The notes: a model not told the origin generated them from the sequence alone. Counted from the first letter of the stretch, positions 16,067 to 24,785 are shown. The stretch: 64,000 bases of DNA from Planomonospora sp. ID82291 (GCF_015711645.1 NZ_JABTEX010000002.1:620001-684000), one strand, 5' to 3'. Numbers and translations: made by a program.

Positions 16067-17107
16067 TCAGCCGAGGGAGGGGGCGTGGCTGCAGCCGCAG
16101 GCCGCGGTGGGGCGGTCCGTGGCGCAGGCGCCCGCGTCGCGGAAGAGGCCCGCCGCGGGGGTGAGGCCGTACAGCGCGTCGGCGGCGAGCACGACGGCGG
16201 CCGCGGTGTAGGCCGAGCGCTCGTGCGGGAACCACTTCTCGTTCACGAACTGCCAGCCGGTCCAGTAGGACCCGTCCTCGTGCCGCAGGTGCTGCATGTC
16301 GGCGAAGAGCTTCTCGGCCCGCTCCCGGTCGCCCAGGGCGTCCAGCGCCAGCACCAGCTCGCACGTCTCCGCGCCGGTCACCCAGGGCTGGTCGGAGACG
16401 CAGCGGATGCCCAGGCCCGGCTCGACGAAGGTGTCCCACTCCTCGGCCAGCCGGGCGTGGGCCGCCGGGCCGCGCAGGGCGCCGCCGAGGATCGGGTAGT
16501 ACCAGTCCATCGAGAAGCGGCTCTTGTCGGCGAACGCCTCGGGGTGGGCGGCCAAAACGTGGCCGAGCTGGTCGGCCGCCAGCTCCCAGTCGGGCTGCGG
16601 GTCGCCCAGGTGCTCGCCGAGCAGCACGCCGCAGCGCAGGCCCTGGTGGACGGAGGCGCAGCCGGTCAGCAGGGCGTAGGAGGCCGCCCGGCCGTCCGCG
16701 GCCCGCTCCCAGACGATCTCGCCCCGGGTGGTCTGCAGGCCGACGGTGAAGTCGAGGGCGGAGCGCACGACGGGCCACATCTCGCGGGCGAAGCCCTCGT
16801 CGCCGGTGACCAGCAGCTCGTGCCAGACGCCGACCGCGACGTAGGCCGCGTGGTTGGACTCCCCGCCGTGCTCGACGGCCCGGCCGCCGACCAGCTTCAT
16901 CGGCCAGGACCCGTCGGCCCGCTGGGTGCGGACCAGCCAGTCGTATCCCCGGCGGACCGGCCCGGCCAGCCCGGCCACGCTCATCGCCATCAGGCACTCG
17001 ACGTGGTTCCAGGCGTCGACGTGGCCCTCGGGCCAGGGGACGCCGCCGTCGGCCTCCTGCACGGCCGCGATGCTCCGCGCGGTCTGGACGACCCGTTCCC
17101 GGTCCAT
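16067..17107 (-). CDS. Prenyltransferase/terpenoid cyclase-like toroid protein
   Basis: 346 aa of all-alpha repeats similar to the (alpha/alpha)6 barrels of prenyltransferases and squalene-hopene cyclases: VQEADGGVPW, TQRADGSWPMK, MDWYYPILGGALRG and HLRHEDGSYWTGWQFVNEKWFP are QW-like or barrel repeats. A clear DXDD cyclase motif is not seen, so cyclase activity is doubtful; a glycan- or lipid-binding or -modifying role is possible. Third gene of a minus-strand operon with a glycosyltransferase and a methyltransferase (3-base gap to the latter). The C-terminus is Cys-rich (CATDRPTAACGCSH). Confidence 0.75.
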   Translation of the reverse strand: MDRERVVQTARSIAAVQEADGGVPWPEGHVDAWNHVECLMAMSVAGLAGPVRRGYDWLVRTQRADGSWPMKLVGGRAVEHGGESNHAAYVAVGVWHELLVTGDEGFAREMWPVVRSALDFTVGLQTTRGEIVWERAADGRAASYALLTGCASVHQGLRCGVLLGEHLGDPQPDWELAADQLGHVLAAHPEAFADKSRFSMDWYYPILGGALRGPAAHARLAEEWDTFVEPGLGIRCVSDQPWVTGAETCELVLALDALGDRERAEKLFADMQHLRHEDGSYWTGWQFVNEKWFPHERSAYTAAAVVLAADALYGLTPAAGLFRDAGACATDRPTAACGCSHAPSLG

Positions 17108-17110
17108 CGC

Positions 17111-17824
17111 TCAGGCGGGCTTCCGGACGTAGAGCACGACGCTCTTGCCGATGAGCGGGTTGAGCAGCGCCTCGGCGATGCGGGTGGCGGCCGGGCGCTT
17201 CATGATGTCCCAGACGAGGATCTCGTGGTACGCCTTGGCCAGCGGGTGGTCGTCGTTGTTCACGCCGACCGCGCACTTGATCCACCAGTACGGCGCGTGC
17301 AGGCCGTGGGCGTGGTGGTGCGGGCCGATGACGAACCCGGTGGCCTTGAGCTTGGCGCCGAGCTCGGCGAGCGTGTAGATCCGCACGTGCCCGCCGGGAG
17401 CGGTGTGGTAGTCCTCGTCCAGCGCCCAGCAGATCCGCTCGGGCAGGAAGCTGGGCACCGTGACCGCGGCCAGGCCGCCCGGCTTGAGCACCCGGAAGAT
17501 CTCCCGCATCGCCGCCATGTCGTCGGGGATGTGCTCCAGGACCTCGGCGGCGATCACCCGGTCGAAGGAGGCGTCCTCGAACGGCATGTCCAGCGCGTCG
17601 CCGGTCACCGTCTCGGCGGTCGCCTCGTCGGGCACCTCGCCGGCCTGCTCCATCGCGGCGAACATGGTCGCCACGCCCTTCAGCTCCTCGGCGTCCATGT
17701 CGAACGCGACCACGTCGGCGCCCCGGCGCAGCACCTCGAAGGCGTGCCGCCCGCCGCCGCAGCCGAGATCGAGGACCCGGGTCCCGGGCCCGACGGGCAA
17801 CCGGCCGAAGTCGACAGTCAGCAC
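17111..17824 (-). CDS. Class I SAM-dependent methyltransferase
   Basis: 237-aa methyltransferase of the UbiE/Methyltransf_11 type. Motif I is VLDLGCGGGRHAFE, the acidic ribose-binding residue is in VVAFDMD, motif II is FDRVIAAEVLEHIPDD and motif III is LKPGGLAAVTVP. A GTG start is used, preceded by GAGGAGCG. The C-terminal part (HHHAHGLHAPYWWIKC) is probably the acceptor pocket. It follows the GT4 gene by about 40 bases and abuts the cyclase-like gene, suggesting sequential modification of one glycolipid or isoprenoid substrate. Confidence 0.85.
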   Translation of the reverse strand: MLTVDFGRLPVGPGTRVLDLGCGGGRHAFEVLRRGADVVAFDMDAEELKGVATMFAAMEQAGEVPDEATAETVTGDALDMPFEDASFDRVIAAEVLEHIPDDMAAMREIFRVLKPGGLAAVTVPSFLPERICWALDEDYHTAPGGHVRIYTLAELGAKLKATGFVIGPHHHAHGLHAPYWWIKCAVGVNNDDHPLAKAYHEILVWDIMKRPAATRIAEALLNPLIGKSVVLYVRKPA

Positions 17825-17864
17825 GTACCGCTCCTCGCAGAGATCCAGGTGGGAAAGGGGTCGA

Positions 17865-19118
17865 TCACGTCGTACTGGTCGTGGGGTGGACCCGGATGGC
17901 CTCGCGGTAGGCCTCCACGGTCCGCTGCGCGACGACCTTCCAGGTGTAGCGCTCCATCGCGCGCTCGTAGCCGCGCCGGCCGACCTCGGCCCGCTCCTCG
18001 GGGGAGTCGTGCAGGCGGCGCAGCACGGCGGCCAGCTCCTCGGGGTCGCCGGGGGCGACCTGGACCGCGGCGTCGCCGACGACCTCCGGCAGCGCGCCGG
18101 TCCGCGAGGCGACGAGCGGGGTCCCGCAGGCCATGTGCTCGACGGCCGGGAGGGAGAAGCCCTCGTAGAGCGAGGGGACGACCGCGATCTCCGAGGTGGC
18201 GATCAGCTCGCCCAGCTCGGTGTCGGAGATGCCGTGCACGAACCGGACCCGGTCGGCCAGGGAGAGCTCGGCCACCAGCTTCTCGGTCGGGCCGCCCGGA
18301 GTCGGCCTGCTCACCACGGTCAGGTTCACGTCGCGCTCGGTGGCGAGCTTGGCCACCGCGCGCAGCAGCGTCGCCACGCCCTTCATCGGCGAGTCGGCGC
18401 TGGCCACCGCGACGATCGAGCCGGGGCGCTTGGGCAGCTCCGGGCGCGGGTGGAAGTAGCGGGTGTCCACGCCCAGCGGGATGAGCCGCATGTTGGCCTG
18501 CGGGACGTTGAAGTCGCGGTGGATGTCGGCCAGGGAGGACTCGCTGACGGTCAGGATCGGGTTCAGCCGCGGGGCGACCTTGGCCTGCATGCGCACGAAG
18601 CCGTACCAGCGCCGCATCGAGAACTGCTTGCGCAGCGGGGCGGCCTTGAGCTCGATCCGCCGGTCGACGCTGATCGGGTGGTGGATGGTGCCGACCACCG
18701 GGAAGAGCTTGGCGATGCCGAGCAGGCCGTAGCCGAGGGTCTGGTTGTCCTGGACCACGTCGAAGTCGCCGACGCGCTTGGCGAGCTCGCGGCGGGCGCG
18801 CAGGCTGAAGGTGAGCGGCTCGGGGAACCCGGCGGTCCACATGGTCGCGACCTCGAGCACGTCGATCCAGTCGCGGAACTCGCGCAGCCCGGGGGTGCGG
18901 AAGGGGTCCTCGTCGCGGTAGAGGTCCAGGCTGGGGACCTTGGTGAGGACGACGCCCTCGTCGAGCTCGGGGTACGGCTGGCCGGAGAGGACCTCCACGC
19001 GGTGGCCGAGGGCGACCAGTTCGCGGCTGAGGTGGCGCAGGTAGACCCCCTGGCCGCCGCAGGTCGGCTTGCTCCGGTAGGACAGCAGAGCGATCCGCAG
19101 CGAGTCCGCACCTGGCAC
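17865..19118 (-). CDS. Glycosyltransferase family 4 protein
   Basis: 417-aa GT-B fold retaining glycosyltransferase using a nucleotide sugar. The N-terminal domain begins LRIALLSYRSKPTCGGQGVY; the C-terminal donor domain contains VASADSPMKGVATLLRA, VRFVHGISDTELGELIA and the EX7E motif in YEGFSLPAVEHMACGTP. A GTG start at 19118 with GGAAGGGG just upstream is well supported. First gene of the three-gene minus-strand operon. GDP-mannose-derived donors are suggested by the divergent GDP-mannose dehydratase gene, but this is only context. Confidence 0.9.
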   Translation of the reverse strand: MPGADSLRIALLSYRSKPTCGGQGVYLRHLSRELVALGHRVEVLSGQPYPELDEGVVLTKVPSLDLYRDEDPFRTPGLREFRDWIDVLEVATMWTAGFPEPLTFSLRARRELAKRVGDFDVVQDNQTLGYGLLGIAKLFPVVGTIHHPISVDRRIELKAAPLRKQFSMRRWYGFVRMQAKVAPRLNPILTVSESSLADIHRDFNVPQANMRLIPLGVDTRYFHPRPELPKRPGSIVAVASADSPMKGVATLLRAVAKLATERDVNLTVVSRPTPGGPTEKLVAELSLADRVRFVHGISDTELGELIATSEIAVVPSLYEGFSLPAVEHMACGTPLVASRTGALPEVVGDAAVQVAPGDPEELAAVLRRLHDSPEERAEVGRRGYERAMERYTWKVVAQRTVEAYREAIRVHPTTSTT

Positions 19119-19424
19119 GGCAACCCCTTCCTCACCCTGTCCGGGTGAGGACAGGTACCGTGAAAGATGACCTTAGTCCTCGGACCCTACCATTCGGTAG
19201 GTCTCACCCTTCTAATGTGGAATTGTGCTCAGTGTCACTTTCAGGGCATGCGAGCTGCGGCGTTGGTCCATCCGATCGTGATTCGGTGCAACGGGTTCTA
19301 GTGACACGATCCCCGGTATGGTGCCCATAGCAGGGCAGGGCGGTACATTCGCCAGTCAACGGCATACCGTCCGGGGAGGACCCGGTCCGGGAGCAGGCCC
19401 CGCCCGACGAGCAAGGAGGACGCG
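19119..19424. promoter_or_regulatory. Divergent promoter region with KstR-like site
   Basis: 306 bases between the GT4 operon and the GDP-mannose dehydratase gene, AT-rich in the middle. cctacc-attc-ggtagg (19186-19201) is a small palindrome. TGCAACGGGTTCTA (19287-19300) fits the KstR consensus TnnAACnnGTnnnA but is less symmetrical than the sites at 15217 and 23231. No gene is evident. Confidence 0.5.
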
Positions 19425-20453
19425 TTGGCCAGGCGCGCGCTGATCACCGGCATCACCGGGCAGGACGGTTCCTACCTGGCCGAATGCCTGCTGAGCGAGG
19501 GCTACGAGGTCTGGGGACTCGTCCGGGGGCAGGCCAACCCGCGCGTCTCCCGGGTGCGCCGGCTCCTGCAGGACGTCCAGCTGGTCCGCGGCGACCTGCT
19601 CGACCAGGGCTCGCTCATCTCCGCGGTGGAGAAGGTCCAGCCCGACGAGGTCTACAACCTGGGCGCCATCTCGTTCGTGCCGATGTCGTGGGAGCAGGCC
19701 GAGCTGACCGCCGAGGTCACCGGCATGGGCGTGCTGCGCATGCTGGAGGCCATCCGGGTCTGCTCGGGGATCTCCTCCGCGCGGACCGCCGGCGGCTCCG
19801 GCCAGATCCGGTTCTACCAGGCGTCGTCGTCGGAGATGTTCGGCCAGGTCCGGGAGACCCCGCAGGCGGAGACCACCCCGTTCCACCCCCGCTCGCCGTA
19901 CGGCGTGGCCAAGGCCTACGGCCACTTCCTGACCCAGAACTACCGCGAGTCCTACGGGATGTTCGCGGTCAGCGGCATCCTGTTCAACCACGAGTCGCCG
20001 CGCCGCGGCGCCGAGTTCGTCACCCGCAAGGTCTCCCTCGGCGTGGCCCGCATCAAGCTGGGCCTGGCCTCGGAGCTGCGCCTGGGCAACCTGGAGGCCC
20101 GCCGCGACTGGGGCTACGCCGGCGACTACGTCCGGGCGATGCACCTGATGCTCCAGGCCGACACGCCCGAGGACTACGTCATCGGCACCGGCCGGACCCA
20201 GTCGGTGCGCGAGCTGGTGGAGGCGGCCTTCACCGCCGCCGGTCTCGACTGGGAGCGGTACGTGGTCGCCGACCGGTCCCTGCACCGCCCGGCCGAGGTC
20301 GACCTGCTCTGCGCCGACCCGAAGAAGGCCCGCGTCCAGCTCGGCTGGGAGCCCTCGGTCTCCTTCGAGGAACTGGTCGCCATGATGGTCGAGGCCGACG
20401 TCAAGCTCCTGTCCGAGGGCGGCGACCCCGACCAGGACTCCTCCTGGCCATGA
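19425..20453 (+). CDS. gmd: GDP-mannose 4,6-dehydratase
   Basis: 342-aa short-chain dehydrogenase-type enzyme converting GDP-D-mannose to GDP-4-keto-6-deoxymannose. NADP-binding motif ALITGITGQDGSYLAE; catalytic region FYQASSSEMFG and SPYGVAKAYGHF (Tyr/Lys pair); ILFNHESPRRGAEFVTRK and LGNLEARRDWGYAGDYV are specific for the GMD family. A TTG start with ideal AAGGAGGA upstream. The product could be reduced to fucose- or rhamnose-type sugars for the neighbouring glycosyltransferase; no GMER or reductase gene is adjacent. Confidence 0.92.
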   Translation: MARRALITGITGQDGSYLAECLLSEGYEVWGLVRGQANPRVSRVRRLLQDVQLVRGDLLDQGSLISAVEKVQPDEVYNLGAISFVPMSWEQAELTAEVTGMGVLRMLEAIRVCSGISSARTAGGSGQIRFYQASSSEMFGQVRETPQAETTPFHPRSPYGVAKAYGHFLTQNYRESYGMFAVSGILFNHESPRRGAEFVTRKVSLGVARIKLGLASELRLGNLEARRDWGYAGDYVRAMHLMLQADTPEDYVIGTGRTQSVRELVEAAFTAAGLDWERYVVADRSLHRPAEVDLLCADPKKARVQLGWEPSVSFEELVAMMVEADVKLLSEGGDPDQDSSWP

Positions 20454-20481
20454 GACCCGCCCGGCCGGTCCTGGAGCACGG

Positions 20482-20523
20482 AGGGACCGGGCCGCCCGCC
20501 AGGTGCGGGCCCGGCCGGTCCCT
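20482..20523. terminator. Hairpin between gmd and the HTH gene
   Basis: agggaccgg (20482-20490) pairs with ccggtccct (20515-20523); GC-rich inner sequence extends the stem imperfectly. Convergent junction. Confidence 0.5.
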
Positions 20524-20531
20524 CTGCGCGG

Positions 20532-20834
20532 TCAACCGACTTTCAGCTGCTCGTCGCCGAAGTCGGCGATCAGTTTGAGGGTGCCGCCGAGGGCGGCGAC
20601 ATAGCGGTCCAGGACCTCGCGGGTCGACACGTCACCCTTCTCGATCTGGGACACCCGGGCCACGGAGATGCCCATGCGATCGGCGACCTGGGCCTGGGTG
20701 AGACCTCGGCGCTTGCGCATCTCGCTCAACCGCCACCCCTGAGCCTGTGTCTGTCCGGGGGTCGGGTGTGCCGGTTCCTCGGGGGGCGGGCCGAGCCCGC
20801 TGAAAGGCGTCTCAGCGGTCCTCAGCTCCCGCAC
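20532..20834 (-). CDS. XRE-family helix-turn-helix protein (antitoxin-like, orphan)
   Basis: 100 aa with a clean Cro/CI-type HTH in the second half: LSEMRKRRGLTQAQVADRMGI then VARVSQIEKGDVSTREVLDRYVAALGGTL. This is the form seen in HigA-type antitoxins encoded after a RelE/HigB toxin. No toxin gene is present upstream, and the first about 33 residues are Pro/Glu-rich and unlike the family, so the gene may be a truncated survivor fused to a new start (GTG 20834). Confidence 0.7.
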   Translation of the reverse strand: MRELRTAETPFSGLGPPPEEPAHPTPGQTQAQGWRLSEMRKRRGLTQAQVADRMGISVARVSQIEKGDVSTREVLDRYVAALGGTLKLIADFGDEQLKVG

Positions 20835-20920
20835 AGCCAGGCTCAGCGTCCGCTCAGGAAGGGTGGGGCAGTGTGGAGGGCGATCCCCGGAAGAGGGGTC
20901 CCGTCACGGAGGAGTCCGTC

Positions 20921-21910
20921 ATGCTCGTCCACGCCACGCGCCCCGCGGGTCCGGAAGAGGTCCTGTCCGGCCCGGCCGTCTCCGCCGGGTTGCGGCAGGT
21001 GGAGAGGCGCCTGCGGAGCCTGAGCGCCTCGTCCCGGCTGCCCTCCGTCAACCGGGCGGTCGCCCGGATCACCGGTGCGGGGGGCAAGCGGCTCCGTCCC
21101 GCGCTGACCCTGGCCGCGGCGCTCGCCCTGGGAGGGCGGATCGATCGGCGGACGGTGACCGCGGCGGCGTGCGTGGAGCTCGTCCACGCGGGCTCGCTGG
21201 TCCACGACGACCTGATGGACGGCGCGGCCGAGCGCCGCGGCGTGCGGACCCTCAACGCCGAGCTGGGCGGCGCCCGGGCGCTGTTGGTGGGCGACTTCAT
21301 GCTGGCCAGGGCGGCGCTCACGGCGCTCTCCTCGGTCTCCAAGCCGGTGGCCGCGACGCTGGCCGCCACCGTCGTCGAACTGGCCGAGGGCCAGTTCCAG
21401 GAGACGGCCGAGCTCTTCGACGCGGACCGCACCCCGCAGAGCGCCCTGCGCTCCGTCCGCCGCAAGACCGCCTCCCTGTTCCGGGCGAGCTGCCTGGTCG
21501 CGCACCCGGACGGGCAGGCACTGGCGGAGTACGGCGAGCGGTTCGGCATGATGTTCCAGATCCTGGACGACCTGCTGGACCTGTGCTCCACGACCGAGCT
21601 GCTCGGCAAGCCGGCCGGCAACGACCTCCGGCAGGGGGTCTACACCTTCCCCCTGATCACGGCGGTGTCCCGGGACTGCGCGGACCTGCGCCCGTTCCTC
21701 GGCCGGCGGCTGACCGAGGACGAGGTCGCGACCGTGCTGGACCGGCTGAGAGGCGGCGGCATGGCGGAGGAGACGCTCGCGCACTGCCGGGGCCTGGCGG
21801 CGGACGCCGTCGCCGCGCTGCCCCCCATCGCCGACCCCGAGGCCGCCGCCGCCCTGTACGGCCTGCCGTCCGCCTACCTCGGCCGGGCGGAGTCCCTGCT
21901 GCTCAGGTGA
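20921..21910 (+). CDS. Polyprenyl (isoprenyl diphosphate) synthase
   Basis: 329-aa trans-prenyltransferase condensing isopentenyl diphosphate with an allylic diphosphate. The first aspartate-rich motif is in LVHDDLMDGAAERRG, the second in FQILDDLLDLC, and GAGGKRLRPALTLAAA is the conserved N-terminal pocket. ATG 20921 has an ideal GGAGGAG six bases upstream; an in-frame GTG at 20873 would add 16 residues. Chain length cannot be read safely. It overlaps the P450 gene 3' to 3' by 8 bp. The product may serve quinone or lipid-carrier synthesis, or the neighbouring cyclase-like protein. Confidence 0.88.
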   Translation: MLVHATRPAGPEEVLSGPAVSAGLRQVERRLRSLSASSRLPSVNRAVARITGAGGKRLRPALTLAAALALGGRIDRRTVTAAACVELVHAGSLVHDDLMDGAAERRGVRTLNAELGGARALLVGDFMLARAALTALSSVSKPVAATLAATVVELAEGQFQETAELFDADRTPQSALRSVRRKTASLFRASCLVAHPDGQALAEYGERFGMMFQILDDLLDLCSTTELLGKPAGNDLRQGVYTFPLITAVSRDCADLRPFLGRRLTEDEVATVLDRLRGGGMAEETLAHCRGLAADAVAALPPIADPEAAAALYGLPSAYLGRAESLLLR

Positions 21911-23099
21911 GGTCGACCGGCAGTTCCTTGATGCCGTTGATGAAGTTGGAGCGCAGGCGCCGGGCCGGGCCGGTCTGGGAGATCTTCGGCAGCCGCTCGG
22001 CCAGCACCTCGAACAGGACCCGGAGCTCCAGCTTGGCGAGGTGGTTGCCGAGGCAGAAGTGGGCCCCGCCGCCGCCGAACCCGATGTGCGGGTTGGGGTC
22101 GCGGCCGATGTCGAAGACGCCGGGGGAGTCGAACACGGACTCGTCCCGGTTGGCCGAGCTGTAGAAGACCACGACCTTGTCGTTCTCGCGGATCTCCTGC
22201 CCTCCGATCACCGTGTCCGCGGTCGCCGTGCGGCGGAAGAGGTTGACCGGGGAGACCCAGCGGACGATCTCCTCGGCCGCGGTGGGGGCGAGCGCCGGTT
22301 CGGCCACCAGGCGGGACCACTGCTCGGGGTGCTCGAAGAGGGTGAGCATGCCGCCGGAGGCCGCGTTGCGGGTCGTCTCGTTGCCCGCGACCACCAGCAG
22401 GAGCACGAACAGGTCGAACTCGTTCTCGTCGAGCGCCTCGCCGTCCTCGGCGGGCTGCAGGAGCCTGGTGATGATGTCGTCGCGCGGCTCCGCCCGGCGC
22501 TGGGCGGCCAGGGTGTTGGCGTAGGCGTAGACCTCCGAGGCCGCGTCGCGCCCCTGCGACGGGTCGGCCGCGTAGTCCGGGTCCTCGGCGCCGATCATCT
22601 GGTTGGACCAGGTGAACAGCTTGTCGCGGTCCTCGACGGGCGCGCCTAGCAGCTCGCAGATGACGTAGAGCGGCAGCGGGGCGGCGATGTCCCGGACGAA
22701 GTCGGCCGAGCCGCGGCCCCTGGCCTCGTCGACCAGGTCGTGGCAGATGTCGCGGATGTGCTGCTCCAGCCGTCCGATGACCCGCGGGGTGAAGCCCCGG
22801 TTGACCAGGGAGCGCCGCCGGGTGTGCTCCGGCGGGTCCTGGTTGAGCATCATCATCCGCTGGAGCTCGCGCTCCTCCTCGGGCATCTCGTTGATCAGGG
22901 CGAGCTTGCGGTGGGAGGAGAACAGGTCGGAGTGGCGGGAGACGTGGACCACGTCGGCGTGCCGGGTCACCGCCCAGAACCCGGGGCCTTCGGGGTCGGG
23001 GTGCCAGTGGACCGGGTCGTTGGCGCGCAGCCAGGCGAACTGCTCGTGGGGAGGACCGTGCTCCGCGTAGACGTCCTGGTCGATGACGTTGATGTCCAT
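21903..23099 (-). CDS. Cytochrome P450, CYP124/125/142-like (sterol or branched-lipid oxidation)
   Basis: 398-aa soluble bacterial P450. The I-helix motif is VVAGNETTRNA, ExxR lies in EEIVRW, and the heme-ligand loop is FGGGGAHFCLG with Cys349. The AGNETTRNA, SPVNLFRRTA, SANRDESVF and NPNPHIGFGG segments match the CYP124/125/142 group, which hydroxylates cholesterol side chains or methyl-branched lipids at the terminal carbon; I cannot tell which subfamily. ATG 23099 fits the family start. A KstR-like operator lies 132 bases upstream, and a P450-type ferredoxin is encoded in a second operon with such a site. Confidence 0.87.
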   Translation of the reverse strand: MDINVIDQDVYAEHGPPHEQFAWLRANDPVHWHPDPEGPGFWAVTRHADVVHVSRHSDLFSSHRKLALINEMPEEERELQRMMMLNQDPPEHTRRRSLVNRGFTPRVIGRLEQHIRDICHDLVDEARGRGSADFVRDIAAPLPLYVICELLGAPVEDRDKLFTWSNQMIGAEDPDYAADPSQGRDAASEVYAYANTLAAQRRAEPRDDIITRLLQPAEDGEALDENEFDLFVLLLVVAGNETTRNAASGGMLTLFEHPEQWSRLVAEPALAPTAAEEIVRWVSPVNLFRRTATADTVIGGQEIRENDKVVVFYSSANRDESVFDSPGVFDIGRDPNPHIGFGGGGAHFCLGNHLAKLELRVLFEVLAERLPKISQTGPARRLRSNFINGIKELPVDLT

Positions 23100-23217
23100 T
23101 GCTCTCCCCTGCGGACCGTACGGGCGGCTTCCCCGGCTGTCCCGCGCGGCGCCGGGACGCGGCCCGGCCGCGCCCCGACCGGCGGCGCATCCGGTCGGTC
23201 ACTGATCGATCACTTGG

Positions 23218-23244
23218 TTGAACATGTTTCTGAAACGTGTTCTA
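23218..23244. promoter_or_regulatory. KstR-like operator(s) upstream of the P450 gene
   Basis: TGAAACGTGTTCTA (23231-23244) fits TnnAACnnGTnnnA exactly. Immediately before it, TTGAACATGTTTCT (23218-23231) has the same AACnnGTT core with one flank mismatch, giving two overlapping half-turn-spaced sites. They lie in the gap between the FadR-type gene and the P450 gene. Confidence 0.6.
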
Positions 23245-23323
23245 TTACGGGCCGGGGTGACAGTCAAGGGCGGCGGCGAGGGGGACCCGTCGGCCGGGGC
23301 CGGCGACCTCCGTGCGATCGGGC

Positions 23324-23998
23324 TCAGGCCAGGACGCCGCGGAGCCACTCCTCGACGCCGGCGACGTGCACGGTGGCCCAGGCGCGGGCGACCTCCGGCT
23401 GGCGGGAGGCGATGGCCTCGCAGATCGCGGCGTGCTGCTCGCGGGTCCTGTCCAGCGAGCCCCCCTGGGTGAGGCCGCGCCAGATGCGGGCCCGGGTGGT
23501 CGGGCCGGACAGGCTCTCGATCAGCGAGCAGAGCACCGGGTTCCCCGAGCCCTCGGCGATGCGCCGGTGGAACCGCAGGTCGTTGGCGACGAGCTGCTCG
23601 ACGCTCGGGTCGCCGGGCAGCGAGTCGAGGATCCCGCGCAGCTCGGCGACCCCGGCCTCGTCCATCCGGGTCGCGGCCATGGCGGTGGCCGCCGGTTCCA
23701 GGATCCGCCGGACCTGGAAGAACTGCAGCACGGTGTCGTCCTGGTGGAAGTCCACCACGAACGACATGGCGTCCAGCAGCAGCCCCGGCTCCAGGCTGGT
23801 CACGTAGGTGCCGTCGCCCTGGCGCACGTCCAGCACGTTGATCAGGGCCAGGGCCCGGACGGCCTCGCGCAGGGAGTTGCGGGACAGGCCGAGCCGCTCG
23901 GCGAGGTCGGCCTCCTTCGGCAGACGGCTGCCCGGGGCGAGCTCCCCGGAGAGGATCATCTGCTTGATCTTGTCGATCGCGGCGTCGGTGACCGCCAC
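23324..23998 (-). CDS. GntR family regulator, FadR subfamily
   Basis: 224-aa transcription factor. The N-terminal winged helix contains ELAPGSRLPKEADLAERLGLSRNSLREAVRAL; the all-helical FCD effector domain follows, with metal- or ligand-binding His residues in NDLRFHRRIAEGSGNP and AAWATVHVAGVEEWL-like segments. A GTG start is used. It lies between the P450 and KstR-type genes on the same strand and may respond to an acid or acyl-CoA intermediate. Its operator was not identified. Confidence 0.88.
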   Translation of the reverse strand: MAVTDAAIDKIKQMILSGELAPGSRLPKEADLAERLGLSRNSLREAVRALALINVLDVRQGDGTYVTSLEPGLLLDAMSFVVDFHQDDTVLQFFQVRRILEPAATAMAATRMDEAGVAELRGILDSLPGDPSVEQLVANDLRFHRRIAEGSGNPVLCSLIESLSGPTTRARIWRGLTQGGSLDRTREQHAAICEAIASRQPEVARAWATVHVAGVEEWLRGVLA

Positions 23999-24071
23999 GC
24001 TTCACCGTCCCAGGCTCGCCCGTACATCGGATGTCCAGGAGTGTAGGGGGCGCTGGGAACCGGCTCCGGTC

Positions 24072-24785
24072 TCACGAGGGGGGAGCGGCCGGGAAATCGG
24101 CGAACAGGCGGGTGGCGACGATCTCGATGCGCCACTGGATCTGCTCGTACGTCCGCCGTCCGCGCAGCATCTCCAGCAGCTCGTGGACCCAGACGCTCGC
24201 CAGCGAACCGGCGAGGGCGACCTGCTCCTCGGTCGGGCCGTCCCCCTCGCCGGGGCGCTCCCCGGCGACGCGGACGAGCAGGCCCGCCATGCGGTCGCCG
24301 AACGGGGTCTCCACCTCGGTCATGATCAGCGAGCGGATGAGCGCGTCGGCGAGCTCGGGTTCGCGCATGAGACCGCGGGTGGCCCGCATCAGCACGTCGA
24401 CCGCGCGGCCCGCCGGATCCGCGGCACCGGGCGGCCGGCGCTCGATGCTGCTCTCCAGCAGGTCGATCTCCTCGCCCACGACGGCGACGACCAGGTCCAT
24501 CTTCGAGGGGAAGTAGCGGTAGAGGGTGCCCAGCGCGACGCCCGCGCGCTCGGCGACGGTGCGCATCTGCATGGCCTCGACGCCGCCGCGGGAGGCCAGG
24601 GCCGCGGCGGCCTGGATGATGCGCTTGCGCCGCTGGTGCTGGCTCCTCGTGCGGACGCCGGTGGCTGAGGGTTCGCCGTGCACGCCTGCCCCCTTGCTCG
24701 TGACGGGTCCGGCGGTGCTCGGGGCGGACGTGCCGGCGAGGCGCGGGGTCTCCGGCACCTCGATGGTCATATGCGGAGTACGCAT
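24072..24785 (-). CDS. kstR: TetR family regulator, KstR-like
   Basis: About 237 aa with a long nonconserved N-terminus and a TetR HTH (RRKRIIQAAAALASRGG, MQMRTVAERAGVALGTLYRYFPSK). This stretch closely resembles mycobacterial KstR, the repressor of cholesterol side-chain genes, as does the downstream DVWVHELL-type helix here reading SVWVHELLEML. The start is ATG 24785 or ATG 24770; neither has a good SD. It is divergent from the FadE28/29-like genes, and operator-like sites lie between them, which fits autoregulation. The symbol is given on similarity recalled from memory. Confidence 0.78.
   Translation of the reverse strand: MRTPHMTIEVPETPRLAGTSAPSTAGPVTSKGAGVHGEPSATGVRTRSQHQRRKRIIQAAAALASRGGVEAMQMRTVAERAGVALGTLYRYFPSKMDLVVAVVGEEIDLLESSIERRPPGAADPAGRAVDVLMRATRGLMREPELADALIRSLIMTEVETPFGDRMAGLLVRVAGERPGEGDGPTEEQVALAGSLASVWVHELLEMLRGRRTYEQIQWRIEIVATRLFADFPAAPPS

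Noticed and set aside
15209-18484. Very long open frame on the plus strand opposite the cyclase-like, methyltransferase and GT4 genes
   Set aside because: It is an antisense shadow of strongly GC-biased codons; its translation has no recognisable domain, while the minus-strand genes have clear motifs and SD sites.
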